NCBI RefSeq assembly: GCF_009932555.1
Contig: NZ_BLJO01000001.1
Span: 498,472 to 562,471 of the forward strand
Length of the DNA stretch: 64,000 nucleotides
From: Steroidobacter agaridevorans
Lineage (GTDB): Bacteria > Pseudomonadota > Gammaproteobacteria > Steroidobacterales > Steroidobacteraceae
Reading direction: 5' to 3'
Part shown: one piece after another, positions 18,601 through 26,759 of the stretch
Position numbering within the stretch: the first letter of the stretch is position 1
How the letters are laid out: each line of letters opens with the position of its first letter
Notes under the pieces: generated by a model
The model's input: the letters and a program-made list of their open reading frames with translations, nothing else
Told to the model about the DNA's origin: nothing
The model's database searches: none
Translations under genes and position numbers: made by a program

Positions 18601-18664
18601 CGGCTTCGGCACCGGTTATCAGGCGCCGCGCTATGGCCTGCTGACCGTCAAGCTCGACTTCTGA
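15659..18664 (+). CDS. TonB-dependent receptor, Oar-like with carboxypeptidase-regulatory domain
   Basis: A 1001-residue outer-membrane receptor. Signal peptide (LRMGVSAAAIATMPLQITYA) is followed by a carboxypeptidase regulatory-like Ig domain at about 38-125 (GSLVGTITSSDQKSLEGIEI), a plug domain (about 130-250, with YSVEFGRTTGGVINAVTRSG) and a long barrel ending in LTVKLDF, the expected terminal aromatic. There is no STN signalling domain, so it is a transporter and not an ECF transducer. GGGAGGG sits three bases before the ATG. Co-transcription with the transglutaminase-like gene and the neighbouring murein-peptide genes suggests import of peptides or murein fragments; substrate not provable here. 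Confidence 0.9.
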   Translation: MKKNLSLRSALKVALRMGVSAAAIATMPLQITYAASNDGSLVGTITSSDQKSLEGIEITVRNPETGFTRTVKAEPDGSYRFPFLPVGKYIVEGTRNGATLGKLTEVTVGLGVATTADVTVNVSNVEEIFVVGTRVVRAVDVRSTESSTNLTREDLERLPVDRDIASVALLAPGIATGDSGLCEDRTTCVSFGGSSVAENTIYINGLNVTDFYNRVGASSVPYAFYKEFEVKTGGYSVEFGRTTGGVINAVTRSGTNEFEYGTEVAWKPHSLQSSKRNRFNPDGTARIIGSYDQYDSTSATFYASGPIVKDKLFFFALYEARDYQPENTSDDGETFYKAKEDSGFWGAKIDWQINDKNLLELLAFSDENEEVRDGYGFDFVSGSQGSYQETRFTDNGGLNWSATYTTYLTDNFSAKALYGENNREFSRFGLNDLECSRFRDQRGATPRDLGCTSTSAVTERDDTREAARLDFEWVLGEHQLRFGLDHETNSSAYEQFYPGPDRLLYEIYVTREPTNYFGTTVPAGTEFIRTRQNEVDGEFETINSAYYLEDNWQVTPKLLLNAGVRVEAFDNKNSDGDSYIKMDDMIAPRFGFSWDVKGDNRSKIFGNAGRYFLPVANVINIKQAGGFLDRRDYYYLDRLESFEYNGELSLRPILGAQFASDDSQGDGTVGDLRGEVDRDLDPVYQDELILGFQSMIDDKWSWGVRGIYRELNNAIDDIQITSTGIFCGGEPVSAGYVMANPGRPVTIYSDTDCDGEADGWVTVDTGRGGWALNDGDENYLGSDAGYTEPRRNYKALELMIDRAWDDLWSFNAVYTLSYSKGNAEGPINSDTDFGDTGRTEAFDDPWVNYGSYGYLPNDHRHQLKVRGAYALGEHWQVGGTLTAQSGRPISATGDCNPFDGSCFYSFFILNDSTGQYELRRRGSAGRTPWIFDLGANVTYRHSFSAADLKVTLAVYNLLNQQRVVEVNEELGSTGDRRNEFYGFGTGYQAPRYGLLTVKLDF

Positions 18665-18684
18665 CCGCCAGGGACGGTGGAAAT

Positions 18685-18711
18685 GCTGGCAATGCAGGAG
18701 CAATTGCCAGC
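18685..18711. repeat. Perfect 9-bp inverted repeat after TonB receptor gene
   Basis: GCTGGCAAT (18685-18693) and ATTGCCAGC (18703-18711) flank a 9-base loop, about 20 bases after the receptor stop. No T-run follows, so it is more likely an mRNA 3'-end stabilising hairpin or a protein site than a terminator. Confidence 0.5.
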
Positions 18712-18744
18712 GGATCCGGCACACAGGCATTCTTTGCCATGGTT

Positions 18745-18776
18745 GGCGGCCCGCGCTTGAAGCGGGCCGCCTTTTC
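18745..18776 (+). terminator. Rho-independent terminator after TonB receptor gene
   Basis: GGCGGCCCGC (18745-18754) pairs perfectly with GCGGGCCGCC (18762-18771) around a 7-base loop and is followed by TTTTCT. This is a strong intrinsic terminator and separates the receptor from the serine hydrolase gene 22 bases downstream. Confidence 0.88.
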
Positions 18777-18797
18777 TATTCATAGCACTCCGACGTC

Positions 18798-21389
18798 ATG
18801 GCCATGCCCCGCCTGCTCGCCGCTCTGTTGATCCTTGCCGCCGCCCTTACATCAGTCGGCGCATGCTCATCTCGGCCGAGCGTGCAGACGCCTCCGGCCG
18901 AGCAAGACCTGCCCGCGTCTGCCGATCGAATCTTCGATGAGATGATGGCGCGCTATCGCCTGCCAGGCATGGCGATGGGTGTGATCGTCGACGGCAAAGT
19001 CGTGCATACACGCGTCGCCGGCGAGCTCGTCGCGGGATCGAATCGGAAGATCGACAACGACTCGCTGTTCAAGATCGCCTCCAACAGCAAGGCGATGACC
19101 ACTGCCCTGCTCGCCCGCCTGGTCGAGGCCGGCAAGCTGCGATGGGAGGATCCCGTCACTCGCCATCTGCCCGGCTTCAAAATGAGCGACCCGTGGGTCA
19201 CGCAGCAGATCCAGGTGCGCGACCTGCTGATTCACAACACCGGCCTGCGCGAAGGCGCCGGCGACTTGATGCTTTGGCCGACGCCGAACAACTTCACGCG
19301 CGCCGACATTCTCGCCGGCCTCGCTCACCTCAAGCCGCAGCAGAGTTTCCGTTCGCAGTATGCCTACGACAATTTGATGTACGTCGTGGCCGGAGAAGTT
19401 GCCGCAGCCGCCGGCGGCGCGAGCTACGAAGAATTGATGCGTCGTGAGATCTTCGAGCCGCTCGGCATGACTCGATGCCAGGTCGGCGCTTGGGATCGCG
19501 ACCTGGTCGGCAATGTCGCGCAACCTCACATGCGCCAAGGCGACGGCAATGTTCCAATTCGAGCCGACGGCGAGCGCATTCCCGTCGATGCTGCCGCGGC
19601 CGCGGGCGGCATTCGGTGCAGTCTCAACGATATGCTCACCTGGATGCGCGTGTGGCTCGGCGATGAATTGAAGACGACCACAGGCGCGACGTGGCTATCG
19701 CCCAGCCAGCGCAGAATTCTGTGGAGCGCGCACACGCCCATGCCACTTTCCCAACGGCAGCGCGTCTGGGATGGCAGCCACATCAATGCATATGGCTATG
19801 GCTGGCGCTTGTCCGACGTCGACGGCTCGTGGCGAGTCGCTCACACCGGCACGCTGGCCGGCATGTTTTCGGCGGTGAACCTGTTCCCGGACCGCAAAGC
19901 GGGCTTTGTTTTCATGATCAACGGCGACGGCTCCAAGGCGCGCACCGTGCTCAACACCGCGCTGGCCAAGCTCATCATCGCCCCCGACAAACTCCGCTCC
20001 ATCGATGGGTATGCAAGCGAGCTCGAGAGCAACGACGGCGCTGCGACGAGCCAGCCGCCCGACACCGCATCGCGCACTCCCGAGACACTGGAGAGCATGG
20101 CGCCGTGGCTGGGTGTCTATCGCGATCCCTGGTTCGGCGAAGTGTCGATTTGCAATCGTGACCAGCAGATCGTCTTTGCCTCGGCCAAGTCGCCGCAACT
20201 CTCCGGCAAGCTCATGCGGGTCGCCGGCGCCGGGCTGCTGGTCGATTGGGATCAGGACGACATCGACACCGAGGCATGGTTGAACTTCACATCCACCGCG
20301 CAGCTGTTCATGCGCAAGGTGGATCTCAATGCGGATTTCAGCTATGACTTCGAGGACCTGGAGTTCACGCGCGTCGGCAGCTGTCCGGAGATCAATGTGA
20401 AAACTCAAATCGACCAATTGATGAGCCGCTATGACGGCCCCGGGCCGGGCGCCTCGCTCTTGATCGTGCGCGATGGCAAGCCGTTCGTGCGCCGCTCCTA
20501 TGGCTTCGCCAATCTCAACGACCGAACTCCGGCCGCGCCCGACACCAACTACCGCCTCGCCTCGGTCAGCAAGCAGTTCACTGCCGCAGCCATTCTGCTG
20601 CTCGCGGAAGACGGCAAGCTCAACCTCGACGACTCGCTGCGCAAATGGTTCCCGAGCCTGCCCGACGTGGCGACGGAGATGACGATTCGACAGGTGCTGT
20701 CCCACATGTCCGGGCTCATCGACTACGAAGATGTGATCCCGCCGGACATGACCCAGCAGCTGCACGATGCGGATGTGCTCGAGATCCTCGAAACCCAGAA
20801 CCGCACCTATTTCCCGCCCGGCAAGGGCTATCGATACAGCAACAGCGGCTACGCACTGCTGGCGCTGCTCGTGGGCAAAGCATCGGGCAAGGACTTCGCG
20901 ACCTTCCTCAAGAACCGCATCTTCATCCCACTCGGCATGACGAACACGGTTGCTCACGAGGAAGGCATCTCAACGGTGAAGAATCGAGCGTTCGGGTATA
21001 GCGAGGAGCAAGCCCGCTGGACGCAAACCGATCAAAGCCAGACCAGCGCGGTGCTGGGCGACGGCGGCATCTATTCATCGATCGACGACCTCGCGAAGTG
21101 GGACGCCGCGCTGTACGACGACCGGCTGCTGAGCGACAAGTCACGCGCGCTCGCCTTCACGCCAGTCACCGACACCGACGATCCAACCGTTCGCTACGGC
21201 ATGGGCTGGCGCATCACCGACGAGCCGATCGGCGGCAGAACGCTGTGGCATTCGGGTGAGACCATAGGCTTCCGCAACGTGATCGTTCGTTATCCGGAAC
21301 AGCGTCTGACCATCGTGCTCCTGACCAATCGCAACGACCCGGAGCCGTATCAAACGGCGCGAGCGATCGGCAATCTGCTTTTGAAATGA
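18798..21389 (+). CDS. Lipoprotein with two fused class C beta-lactamase-like serine hydrolase domains
   Basis: An 863-residue exported protein with two complete serine hydrolase domains. The signal segment ends in a lipobox-like VGAC. Domain 1 (about 40-395) has S95-x2-K98, Y190-D-N192 and H349-T-G351. A beta-rich DUF3471-like linker follows (about 430-530, MAPWLGVYRDPWFGEV). Domain 2 (about 535-860) has S589-x2-K592, Y680-S-N682 and H818-S-G820. Both active sites look intact. Relatives are D-amino-acid peptidases, esterases and beta-lactamase-like enzymes. Beside a murein-peptide locus, a DD-peptidase role is likely (inference). No ribosome site precedes the ATG, and a terminator lies just upstream, so its promoter is unclear. 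Confidence 0.85.
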   Translation: MAMPRLLAALLILAAALTSVGACSSRPSVQTPPAEQDLPASADRIFDEMMARYRLPGMAMGVIVDGKVVHTRVAGELVAGSNRKIDNDSLFKIASNSKAMTTALLARLVEAGKLRWEDPVTRHLPGFKMSDPWVTQQIQVRDLLIHNTGLREGAGDLMLWPTPNNFTRADILAGLAHLKPQQSFRSQYAYDNLMYVVAGEVAAAAGGASYEELMRREIFEPLGMTRCQVGAWDRDLVGNVAQPHMRQGDGNVPIRADGERIPVDAAAAAGGIRCSLNDMLTWMRVWLGDELKTTTGATWLSPSQRRILWSAHTPMPLSQRQRVWDGSHINAYGYGWRLSDVDGSWRVAHTGTLAGMFSAVNLFPDRKAGFVFMINGDGSKARTVLNTALAKLIIAPDKLRSIDGYASELESNDGAATSQPPDTASRTPETLESMAPWLGVYRDPWFGEVSICNRDQQIVFASAKSPQLSGKLMRVAGAGLLVDWDQDDIDTEAWLNFTSTAQLFMRKVDLNADFSYDFEDLEFTRVGSCPEINVKTQIDQLMSRYDGPGPGASLLIVRDGKPFVRRSYGFANLNDRTPAAPDTNYRLASVSKQFTAAAILLLAEDGKLNLDDSLRKWFPSLPDVATEMTIRQVLSHMSGLIDYEDVIPPDMTQQLHDADVLEILETQNRTYFPPGKGYRYSNSGYALLALLVGKASGKDFATFLKNRIFIPLGMTNTVAHEEGISTVKNRAFGYSEEQARWTQTDQSQTSAVLGDGGIYSSIDDLAKWDAALYDDRLLSDKSRALAFTPVTDTDDPTVRYGMGWRITDEPIGGRTLWHSGETIGFRNVIVRYPEQRLTIVLLTNRNDPEPYQTARAIGNLLLK

Positions 21390-22961
21390 TCAGGACCGGG
21401 TATCTCGATCGACGATACCTGCCCGACGCGGCTCGACCACGAAGCGCGTCACCGTGCTCGACGGAGTCTCGGTGGACGTGACCTGACTCAGTGAGACCAG
21501 CTCGGCCGTCCAGCGATCCTGGGTGACTTCGCAGATTCCATAGCCACGTCGATCCTCCAGCATGCGCAGCGATGGATTCCGCTGCAGGATGCGCTCATTG
21601 CCGGGCAGCACCCCCAGACCGTCGCCACCCGAGGTCGCGGAAGTAACTAGAAATTCGGCGGCCACGGGCGCGCCCTCCGGCGTGCGGAGCACGTCCCCCG
21701 CGAAATGTTGATGAGCATCGCCGCTCAGCACGATCGTGTTGTTGAGCTTCCGCTCCTGCAGATGTTTGAGCAGACGATCTCGAGCCGCCGGATAGCCGCC
21801 CCAGGTATCCATGCTCGCCAGGGGCGCACGCGCGTCCGGTGCGCGCGACAGATCGAGATCCATCATCAGCATCTGTTGAGCAATCACATTCCAGCGCGTG
21901 CCCGAGCGAGCCAGGCGTTCGAACAACCATCGTTCCTGATCTGCACCGAGCATGGTGCGCCCGGGTTTGAGCGCCTCAGGGCACAGCACCCGATCGCCGT
22001 CGCCGCACGCTTGATCCGAGCGATACTGGCGAGTGTCGAGAAAGTTCGCGGACAGCAGGTCGCCCCACGTCGCGCCCCGATATATACGAGCTCCATCTCG
22101 CCCTGGGAAGCTGGCCTTCCGCACCGGCATATGCTCGTACCACGCCTGGAACGCTGCAGCCCGGCGCAACGCGAAGATTTCGGGCGACGTGCCCTTCTCA
22201 TCGCGATCGCCTGCCCAATTGTTCGCGACTTCGTGATCGTCGAAAGTCACAAACCAGGGCGTCGCGGCATGCGCCCGCTGCAAGTCCGGATCGGTTCGAT
22301 ACTGGGCGTAACGCAGTCTGTAGTCGTCGAGGCCGTAGGTCTCGCCCCCCAAATGTCGGCGAACCGGAGAGAACTGCACCTCACGCAATATTCTGAGCGG
22401 CGGCGCCGGCGGGTACTCGTAGATGTAGTCGCCGTAGTGAAACAAGAAGTCGAGATCGGCGTCCGCGAGCGCGCGGAAAGCATGAAAGTAGCCTTCCTCA
22501 TAGTGATGGCATCCAGCCACGCCGAATCGGAGCGATTTGACGGGCGCACCGGCCAGCGGCGCCGTGCGAGTGCGTCCGACAAAGCTGCGCTCGCCAAACG
22601 CCGAAAAGCGATACCAGTAAGGCCGGTCCGCCGTGAGCCCCGCCACCTCGACGTGCACGCTGTGAGCCAGCTCTGGATGAGCGATGGCGGTTCCGCGAGC
22701 CACGATGCCGCGCAATCTCTCATCGCTCCCCACCTCCCATGCAACCTCGACAGCACGCCTGGGCATCCCGCCGTGCGGCTCCAAAGGAAACGGCGCAAGC
22801 CGCGTCCATAACACGAAGCCATCGGGCGAAGGATCGCCCGATGCCACGCCAAGCTGAAAGGGAGTGACATCGAATCCTTGCGCATTGAGCCGCAAAGGCG
22901 ACAACAAAGTCGCTCCGGCGACTCCCAATCCTGCAACGAGCTCGCGACGAGTCATGCGCAT
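21390..22961 (-). CDS. PhoD-type alkaline phosphatase / phosphodiesterase, Tat-exported
   Basis: A 523-residue protein with a twin-arginine-like leader (MTRRELVAGLGVAG) and the PhoD fold. It has an N-terminal Ig-like domain (FQLGVASGDPSPDGFVLWTR) and metal-site motifs GVAGCHHYEEGY, HYGDYIYEY, FDDHEVANNW and LSGDAHQHF. PhoD enzymes hydrolyse phosphomonoesters and diesters outside the cytoplasm using Fe/Ca. The ATG at 22961 has GAAGGA seven bases upstream; longer starts run into the receptor gene. It is 14 bases after the TonB receptor stop and ends exactly against the serine hydrolase stop. Coupling to a receptor implies scavenging of organophosphates (inference). Confidence 0.9.
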   Translation of the reverse strand: MRMTRRELVAGLGVAGATLLSPLRLNAQGFDVTPFQLGVASGDPSPDGFVLWTRLAPFPLEPHGGMPRRAVEVAWEVGSDERLRGIVARGTAIAHPELAHSVHVEVAGLTADRPYWYRFSAFGERSFVGRTRTAPLAGAPVKSLRFGVAGCHHYEEGYFHAFRALADADLDFLFHYGDYIYEYPPAPPLRILREVQFSPVRRHLGGETYGLDDYRLRYAQYRTDPDLQRAHAATPWFVTFDDHEVANNWAGDRDEKGTSPEIFALRRAAAFQAWYEHMPVRKASFPGRDGARIYRGATWGDLLSANFLDTRQYRSDQACGDGDRVLCPEALKPGRTMLGADQERWLFERLARSGTRWNVIAQQMLMMDLDLSRAPDARAPLASMDTWGGYPAARDRLLKHLQERKLNNTIVLSGDAHQHFAGDVLRTPEGAPVAAEFLVTSATSGGDGLGVLPGNERILQRNPSLRMLEDRRGYGICEVTQDRWTAELVSLSQVTSTETPSSTVTRFVVEPRRAGIVDRDTRS

Positions 22962-22975
22962 GCGACGTTCCTTCG

Positions 22976-25723
22976 TCAGAAGTTCCAGGTCGCAACCACA
23001 CGCACCGTCCGGCCGAAGATGGGACGGCCGAAGATCACCTCGTCCGTGCCCTGCCCCGTCAAACCGTCGACGCGGGGATTGCCTTCGGTGACACCGACCT
23101 CGTTCGTGAGATTGGTGACTACTGCCTGCAGCTGCGCAGATCCAATCTGCGCCGTCGCGCCGAGATCGACCGTCGTGTAAGCGGGTAGCTCGGTGGAATT
23201 GAGCGCGTCGACGTAACGTCGGCCGGCGTACGAAACGTTTGCATAAATCGTCGCCGGCACCGGACCGACATCGAAGAACACTGTCGGTGTCACGCGCGCA
23301 ATCCATTCCGGCACGCGACCCGGCAGCTTGCCGTTGAAGTCATCGCCCAGATTGCCGTACACCTGCTCCTGCAGATCGCGCTGCCGCGGCCGCTGATACG
23401 TCAGATTGCCAGCCAGCTCGAACGCACGACTGGGCCGGTATGACGCTTCGGTCTCGATGCCATAGACCTTCAACTTGCCCCAGTACGTCGCGCTCTCGTT
23501 GATGCCGGTCACGGGATTCACGGTCGGACCCGGCACGCTCAGTTGATCGAAGTCGCTATAGAACGCGGTTGCGAACAACGAGAACGGACGCGTGTTGTAT
23601 TTCAGGCCGATCTCGGCCCCGGTGATCTTGTCGTCCGGCGCGTTGTTGTTGGTCACCGCCGCCCACACATTGCGGCTGCGGAAAGCCTTGGTGAAGCGGC
23701 CGAACATGGCGTACTGCGGATTGAACTCATAGTTCGCCCCGAGCGTCCAGGCCATGTTGTCGTCCTTCTGATGATAGGTCGCGGTGCGCCCACTGTTGCC
23801 CGCCTGATTGTTATCCGCAATCGTCGTCGAATCGCCGAAGTTGCGATTCTCGGTCAGCCAGCGCACGCCGGTCTGGTCGTACCATTCATTGCGGACACCT
23901 GCGTCGAGCGTGAGCGCGTCCGTGACGCTCCACGAATCGGCGAGATAGACGGCATAGCGCTCGGAATCCGCCGTTCCGCCGATGTAGTACGACCCGTAAC
24001 GCAGGAAGCCGTCGTCGGTGACCGAGCCCAAGGTGTTGCCCGCGGCATCGACGGCGACCAGATCGAGGCGGCGCGCCTGACCGCCCACTTCGTTCAATGA
24101 ATCCTGCAACAGGCGCTGATGTTCGAAGTCGGCCGTCGAATAGCTCAGGCCCGCGGTCAGCTTGTGAGCGCCGATGTCTTTGGTGATCTGGAACTCATCG
24201 ATCAGCGTCGAGCCGTCGATGGGAGCGTAACGATACGATTGCTCGATCACGAGGCCGCGCGACACCGCCGGATCCCATGCCACGCGATTGCCGTTCGGAT
24301 CGCGGTCTCCGGCAAGAACGTAGCGCAGACCGGCAACGTTCGCGCCGAACGCGGTCCGCGCCGCCGCGAGCTTGCCCTGCGAGTAGGTCTGATAGTCGAA
24401 CGCCTGCGTCGTAGAGAACAACGCGTCCAGATCGACCGAGGCATCCAGATAGCGAATCTTGTTGGAAACATTCCAGCCATCGCCGACTTCCATATTGAAG
24501 TCGATGCCGGTCATGAACGCCTCGGCATGACGGCCGTCGGCGATATCGCGATCGATGGTTTGCACCTGGTTGCCGGTGAAAGTCCTGACCGTGTAGTACC
24601 GATTGGCGTTCGACATCATCGTGCCCTCCAGCGGATCGATGAGGCCTGCGAGCGAGCTGCCGTCGCGCGGATCCTTCAACGGAATGGGCAGATAGAACAC
24701 GTTCGTCTCGTCGATGTACTTTGCGTATGCGGTCACTTCGCCGCGCTCGAAGCGCTTTGTCAGGTTGAAGCGGAACTGGCCGCCCTCGTCGCTCGGAAAG
24801 CCGGCGTCGCGATAACCGTCGTGGCTGCGGAGGAAGCCGCCAGCGGCGTAGTACCAGTCATTCCCCAATGGACCCGAGGCATATGCATCCAGTCGCTGCA
24901 TGCCGCTGTCCTGCCAGGTGATGCGAGTCGCGCCTTGCGCCGTGTCGCCGCCCTTGCGAGTGATCGTATTGATGACGCCGGCCGGTGCGTTGCTGGTAAA
25001 GATAGGCGCCGCGCCGGAGCGCACGGCCTCGACACGCTCGGTCATGATGTCGCTGCGCGCGAACGAGTCGCCGTTCAGATAGATTTCATTCGGATCCTGA
25101 AAGAACAACATGCCGTCTTCCACGATCGCCAGAAAGCGCGTGCCGCTGGAGCCAGGCAGACCGCGCGGGCTGATGTTGTTGTTCGACTCGCCGCCCGACG
25201 CCTCGACATAGAAACCGGGCAGCTTGCCGATGAGATCGGCCGTGCTCTGCGGCGCCAACAGCTGAATCTGGTCTTCGTTCACCGTGGACACGGCATACGA
25301 TGTTTCGAATTTCGACACGCCTTCGGCCGTGCCAGTGACGACGACTTCGTCGATGTAAAGGCCTTCGCCGCCCGCGCCTTCCACACTTTGCATGGCCGAC
25401 GAGCCGCGGCGGATGATCAACGCGCCAGACTCATCTTGAGTAATGCTCAACGACGTGCTCGCGAGCAGACGCTCCGCTGCCTGCCGCGGCGTCATGTTGC
25501 CATTGAGCGCTGGCGCCTGCAGACCCGCGACGTCATCAGGCTGAAACAAAATGTCGATATTGGTCTGCTTCGCAAGCTGCTCGAGCGCGTTGCCGAGCGG
25601 CTGCGCGGCGGTCACGATGGACACGGCATGCGCCGGCCCGTTGGTTTGTGCCTGGGCTGCGCCGGAGAGCATCAAGATGGCGGCACTGAGAACGAGGTTA
25701 CGACGCAAAGTCGAGGCGGACAT
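22976..25723 (-). CDS. TonB-dependent receptor with STN signalling domain, FecA-like
   Basis: A 915-residue outer-membrane receptor. After a signal peptide (LSGAAQAQ), the STN domain spans about 38-105 (QPLGNALEQLAKQTNIDILF), the domain that contacts FecR in the periplasm. A linker and TonB box region, a plug (VEASGGESNNNISPRG; SNAPAGVINTITRKGGDT) and a barrel ending in VRVVATWNF follow. Such receptors signal substrate binding through FecR to an ECF sigma factor, and both are encoded directly upstream. A phosphatase gene follows 14 bases later. The substrate may be a phosphorylated compound, though FecA-like proteins mostly take ferric chelates. Confidence 0.92.
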   Translation of the reverse strand: MSASTLRRNLVLSAAILMLSGAAQAQTNGPAHAVSIVTAAQPLGNALEQLAKQTNIDILFQPDDVAGLQAPALNGNMTPRQAAERLLASTSLSITQDESGALIIRRGSSAMQSVEGAGGEGLYIDEVVVTGTAEGVSKFETSYAVSTVNEDQIQLLAPQSTADLIGKLPGFYVEASGGESNNNISPRGLPGSSGTRFLAIVEDGMLFFQDPNEIYLNGDSFARSDIMTERVEAVRSGAAPIFTSNAPAGVINTITRKGGDTAQGATRITWQDSGMQRLDAYASGPLGNDWYYAAGGFLRSHDGYRDAGFPSDEGGQFRFNLTKRFERGEVTAYAKYIDETNVFYLPIPLKDPRDGSSLAGLIDPLEGTMMSNANRYYTVRTFTGNQVQTIDRDIADGRHAEAFMTGIDFNMEVGDGWNVSNKIRYLDASVDLDALFSTTQAFDYQTYSQGKLAAARTAFGANVAGLRYVLAGDRDPNGNRVAWDPAVSRGLVIEQSYRYAPIDGSTLIDEFQITKDIGAHKLTAGLSYSTADFEHQRLLQDSLNEVGGQARRLDLVAVDAAGNTLGSVTDDGFLRYGSYYIGGTADSERYAVYLADSWSVTDALTLDAGVRNEWYDQTGVRWLTENRNFGDSTTIADNNQAGNSGRTATYHQKDDNMAWTLGANYEFNPQYAMFGRFTKAFRSRNVWAAVTNNNAPDDKITGAEIGLKYNTRPFSLFATAFYSDFDQLSVPGPTVNPVTGINESATYWGKLKVYGIETEASYRPSRAFELAGNLTYQRPRQRDLQEQVYGNLGDDFNGKLPGRVPEWIARVTPTVFFDVGPVPATIYANVSYAGRRYVDALNSTELPAYTTVDLGATAQIGSAQLQAVVTNLTNEVGVTEGNPRVDGLTGQGTDEVIFGRPIFGRTVRVVATWNF

Positions 25724-25767
25724 AAGGCTTGGATCTCCCGATCGCTGATTCGGCCTGCTGGCCGCGC

Positions 25768-25802
25768 GTTATTGACGAACGACGGGAGCGCGCCCTCACC
25801 CC
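25768..25802 (-). promoter_or_regulatory. Possible ECF-type promoter before TonB receptor gene
   Basis: On the minus strand the fecR-receptor gap reads GGGGT, 20 bases, CGTCAATAAC. A near copy (GGGGT, 18 bases, CGTCATAAC) occupies the same place before the second STN receptor at 47580-47612. FecI-type promoters have a G-rich -35 and a CGTC -10, so this could be the target of the upstream sigma gene. Based on two examples only. Confidence 0.35.
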
Positions 25803-25827
25803 TGCGAGCAAATATTTTTTGTGTCGC

Positions 25828-26754
25828 TCAGATCGCGCTGATGCGAATGACGCGATCGGTCTCTTCAATCTTGATGGGCAATAACAAAGCCAATGAGCGC
25901 GCGAATGCGCGATTGTCGCCGACGCGATACACGCCACTAATGCGCAGCGCCGCTGCGCGCTCGTCCGCCAACACCAGCTCCCGTTCGGTGTAGCGATTCA
26001 TCTCCTTTACGACGCGGGCGAGCGCTTCGCCGCGGAACGCCGCCTGTCCCGACTGCCACGCCAACAGATCATTTACATTGGGACGATCCTGCTCCAGGTG
26101 AAATTCCGCATCGATCCGAACACGCTCACCGTTGCCAAAGCGCGCAAGCGGCTTTCCTGACTCGGCGTCTTCCGAAAGCGTAGCGATCCCATTGATGGCG
26201 AGCACCGAGAGCTGTTGCTCTTCCAGGCGCAGATCGAAGCGACCCCGCTGAACAGTAATGTCATGCGCACCGACTTTGACACTGAACGGGCGCGGATCGG
26301 AGGAGACGTCGAAGAACGCTTGCCCACGACGCAGCTCGATCTCCCGGCGCTCCTCATCAAACCGCACCTTCACGCTGGTATCGGTATTCAGCACCAGTCG
26401 CGAGCCTTCTTCGAGCGTCAGCCGGCGCTGTTCGCCCAGCGCAGTGGTATAGACGCCTGCCGTCGCGAGCGACCACTGCAGGCCGAGACCGCCGACAGTG
26501 CATGCCGCCAGCGATCCGGTCAGCAACCGCCGACGCGTGAGCAGCCGAGGTTTCAGTTCGGTGCGAGCAACGTCACGCAGCGCGTCCATGTCATCCCAGA
26601 TGGTCGAGACATGTTCGAAACGCTGCGCATTGATGGGATCGGCCGCCAGCCACTCGCGAAAGCGGGCTTCGTCTTCTCGCGTGCGATCATGGGCGCGCAG
26701 ACGCGCCAGCCAGGCGGCGGCTTCGGCATAGTCCGGCGCCAGCGCTGCAGGCAT
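25828..26754 (-). CDS. FecR-family anti-sigma regulator
   Basis: A 308-residue FecR protein. It has a DUF4880 N-terminal domain (YAEAAAWLARLRAHDRTRED, about 8-55), a Arg-rich stretch then a single membrane helix (LLTGSLAACTVGGLGLQW, about 78-98), and a periplasmic FecR domain (VYTTALGEQRRLTLEEGSRL to about 200). A DUF4974-like C-terminus (FRGEALARVVKEMNRYTERE) follows and contacts the receptor STN domain. It holds the ECF factor inactive until the receptor signals. The ATG at 26754, five bases after the sigma stop, is preferred over a GTG at 26778 that lacks a ribosome site. Second gene of the sigma / FecR / TonB / PhoD unit. Confidence 0.9.
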   Translation of the reverse strand: MPAALAPDYAEAAAWLARLRAHDRTREDEARFREWLAADPINAQRFEHVSTIWDDMDALRDVARTELKPRLLTRRRLLTGSLAACTVGGLGLQWSLATAGVYTTALGEQRRLTLEEGSRLVLNTDTSVKVRFDEERREIELRRGQAFFDVSSDPRPFSVKVGAHDITVQRGRFDLRLEEQQLSVLAINGIATLSEDAESGKPLARFGNGERVRIDAEFHLEQDRPNVNDLLAWQSGQAAFRGEALARVVKEMNRYTERELVLADERAAALRISGVYRVGDNRAFARSLALLLPIKIEETDRVIRISAI

Positions 26755-26759
26755 GCGAT

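Noticed and set aside
16934-18730. Long open frame of about 600 codons antisense to the Oar-type TonB receptor gene
   Set aside because: Frames of this kind are common opposite GC-rich genes; it has no ribosome site or family motifs, and the sense strand has clear plug and barrel domains.
22962-23306. In-frame extension of phoD upstream into the receptor gene
   Set aside because: It would overlap the receptor barrel and put the Tat leader inside the protein; ATG 22961 has a strong ribosome site.
24119-25993. Long open frame of about 620 codons antisense to the STN receptor gene
   Set aside because: Its reading is a mirror of receptor codon bias, runs past the gene end into fecR antisense, and shows no domain.
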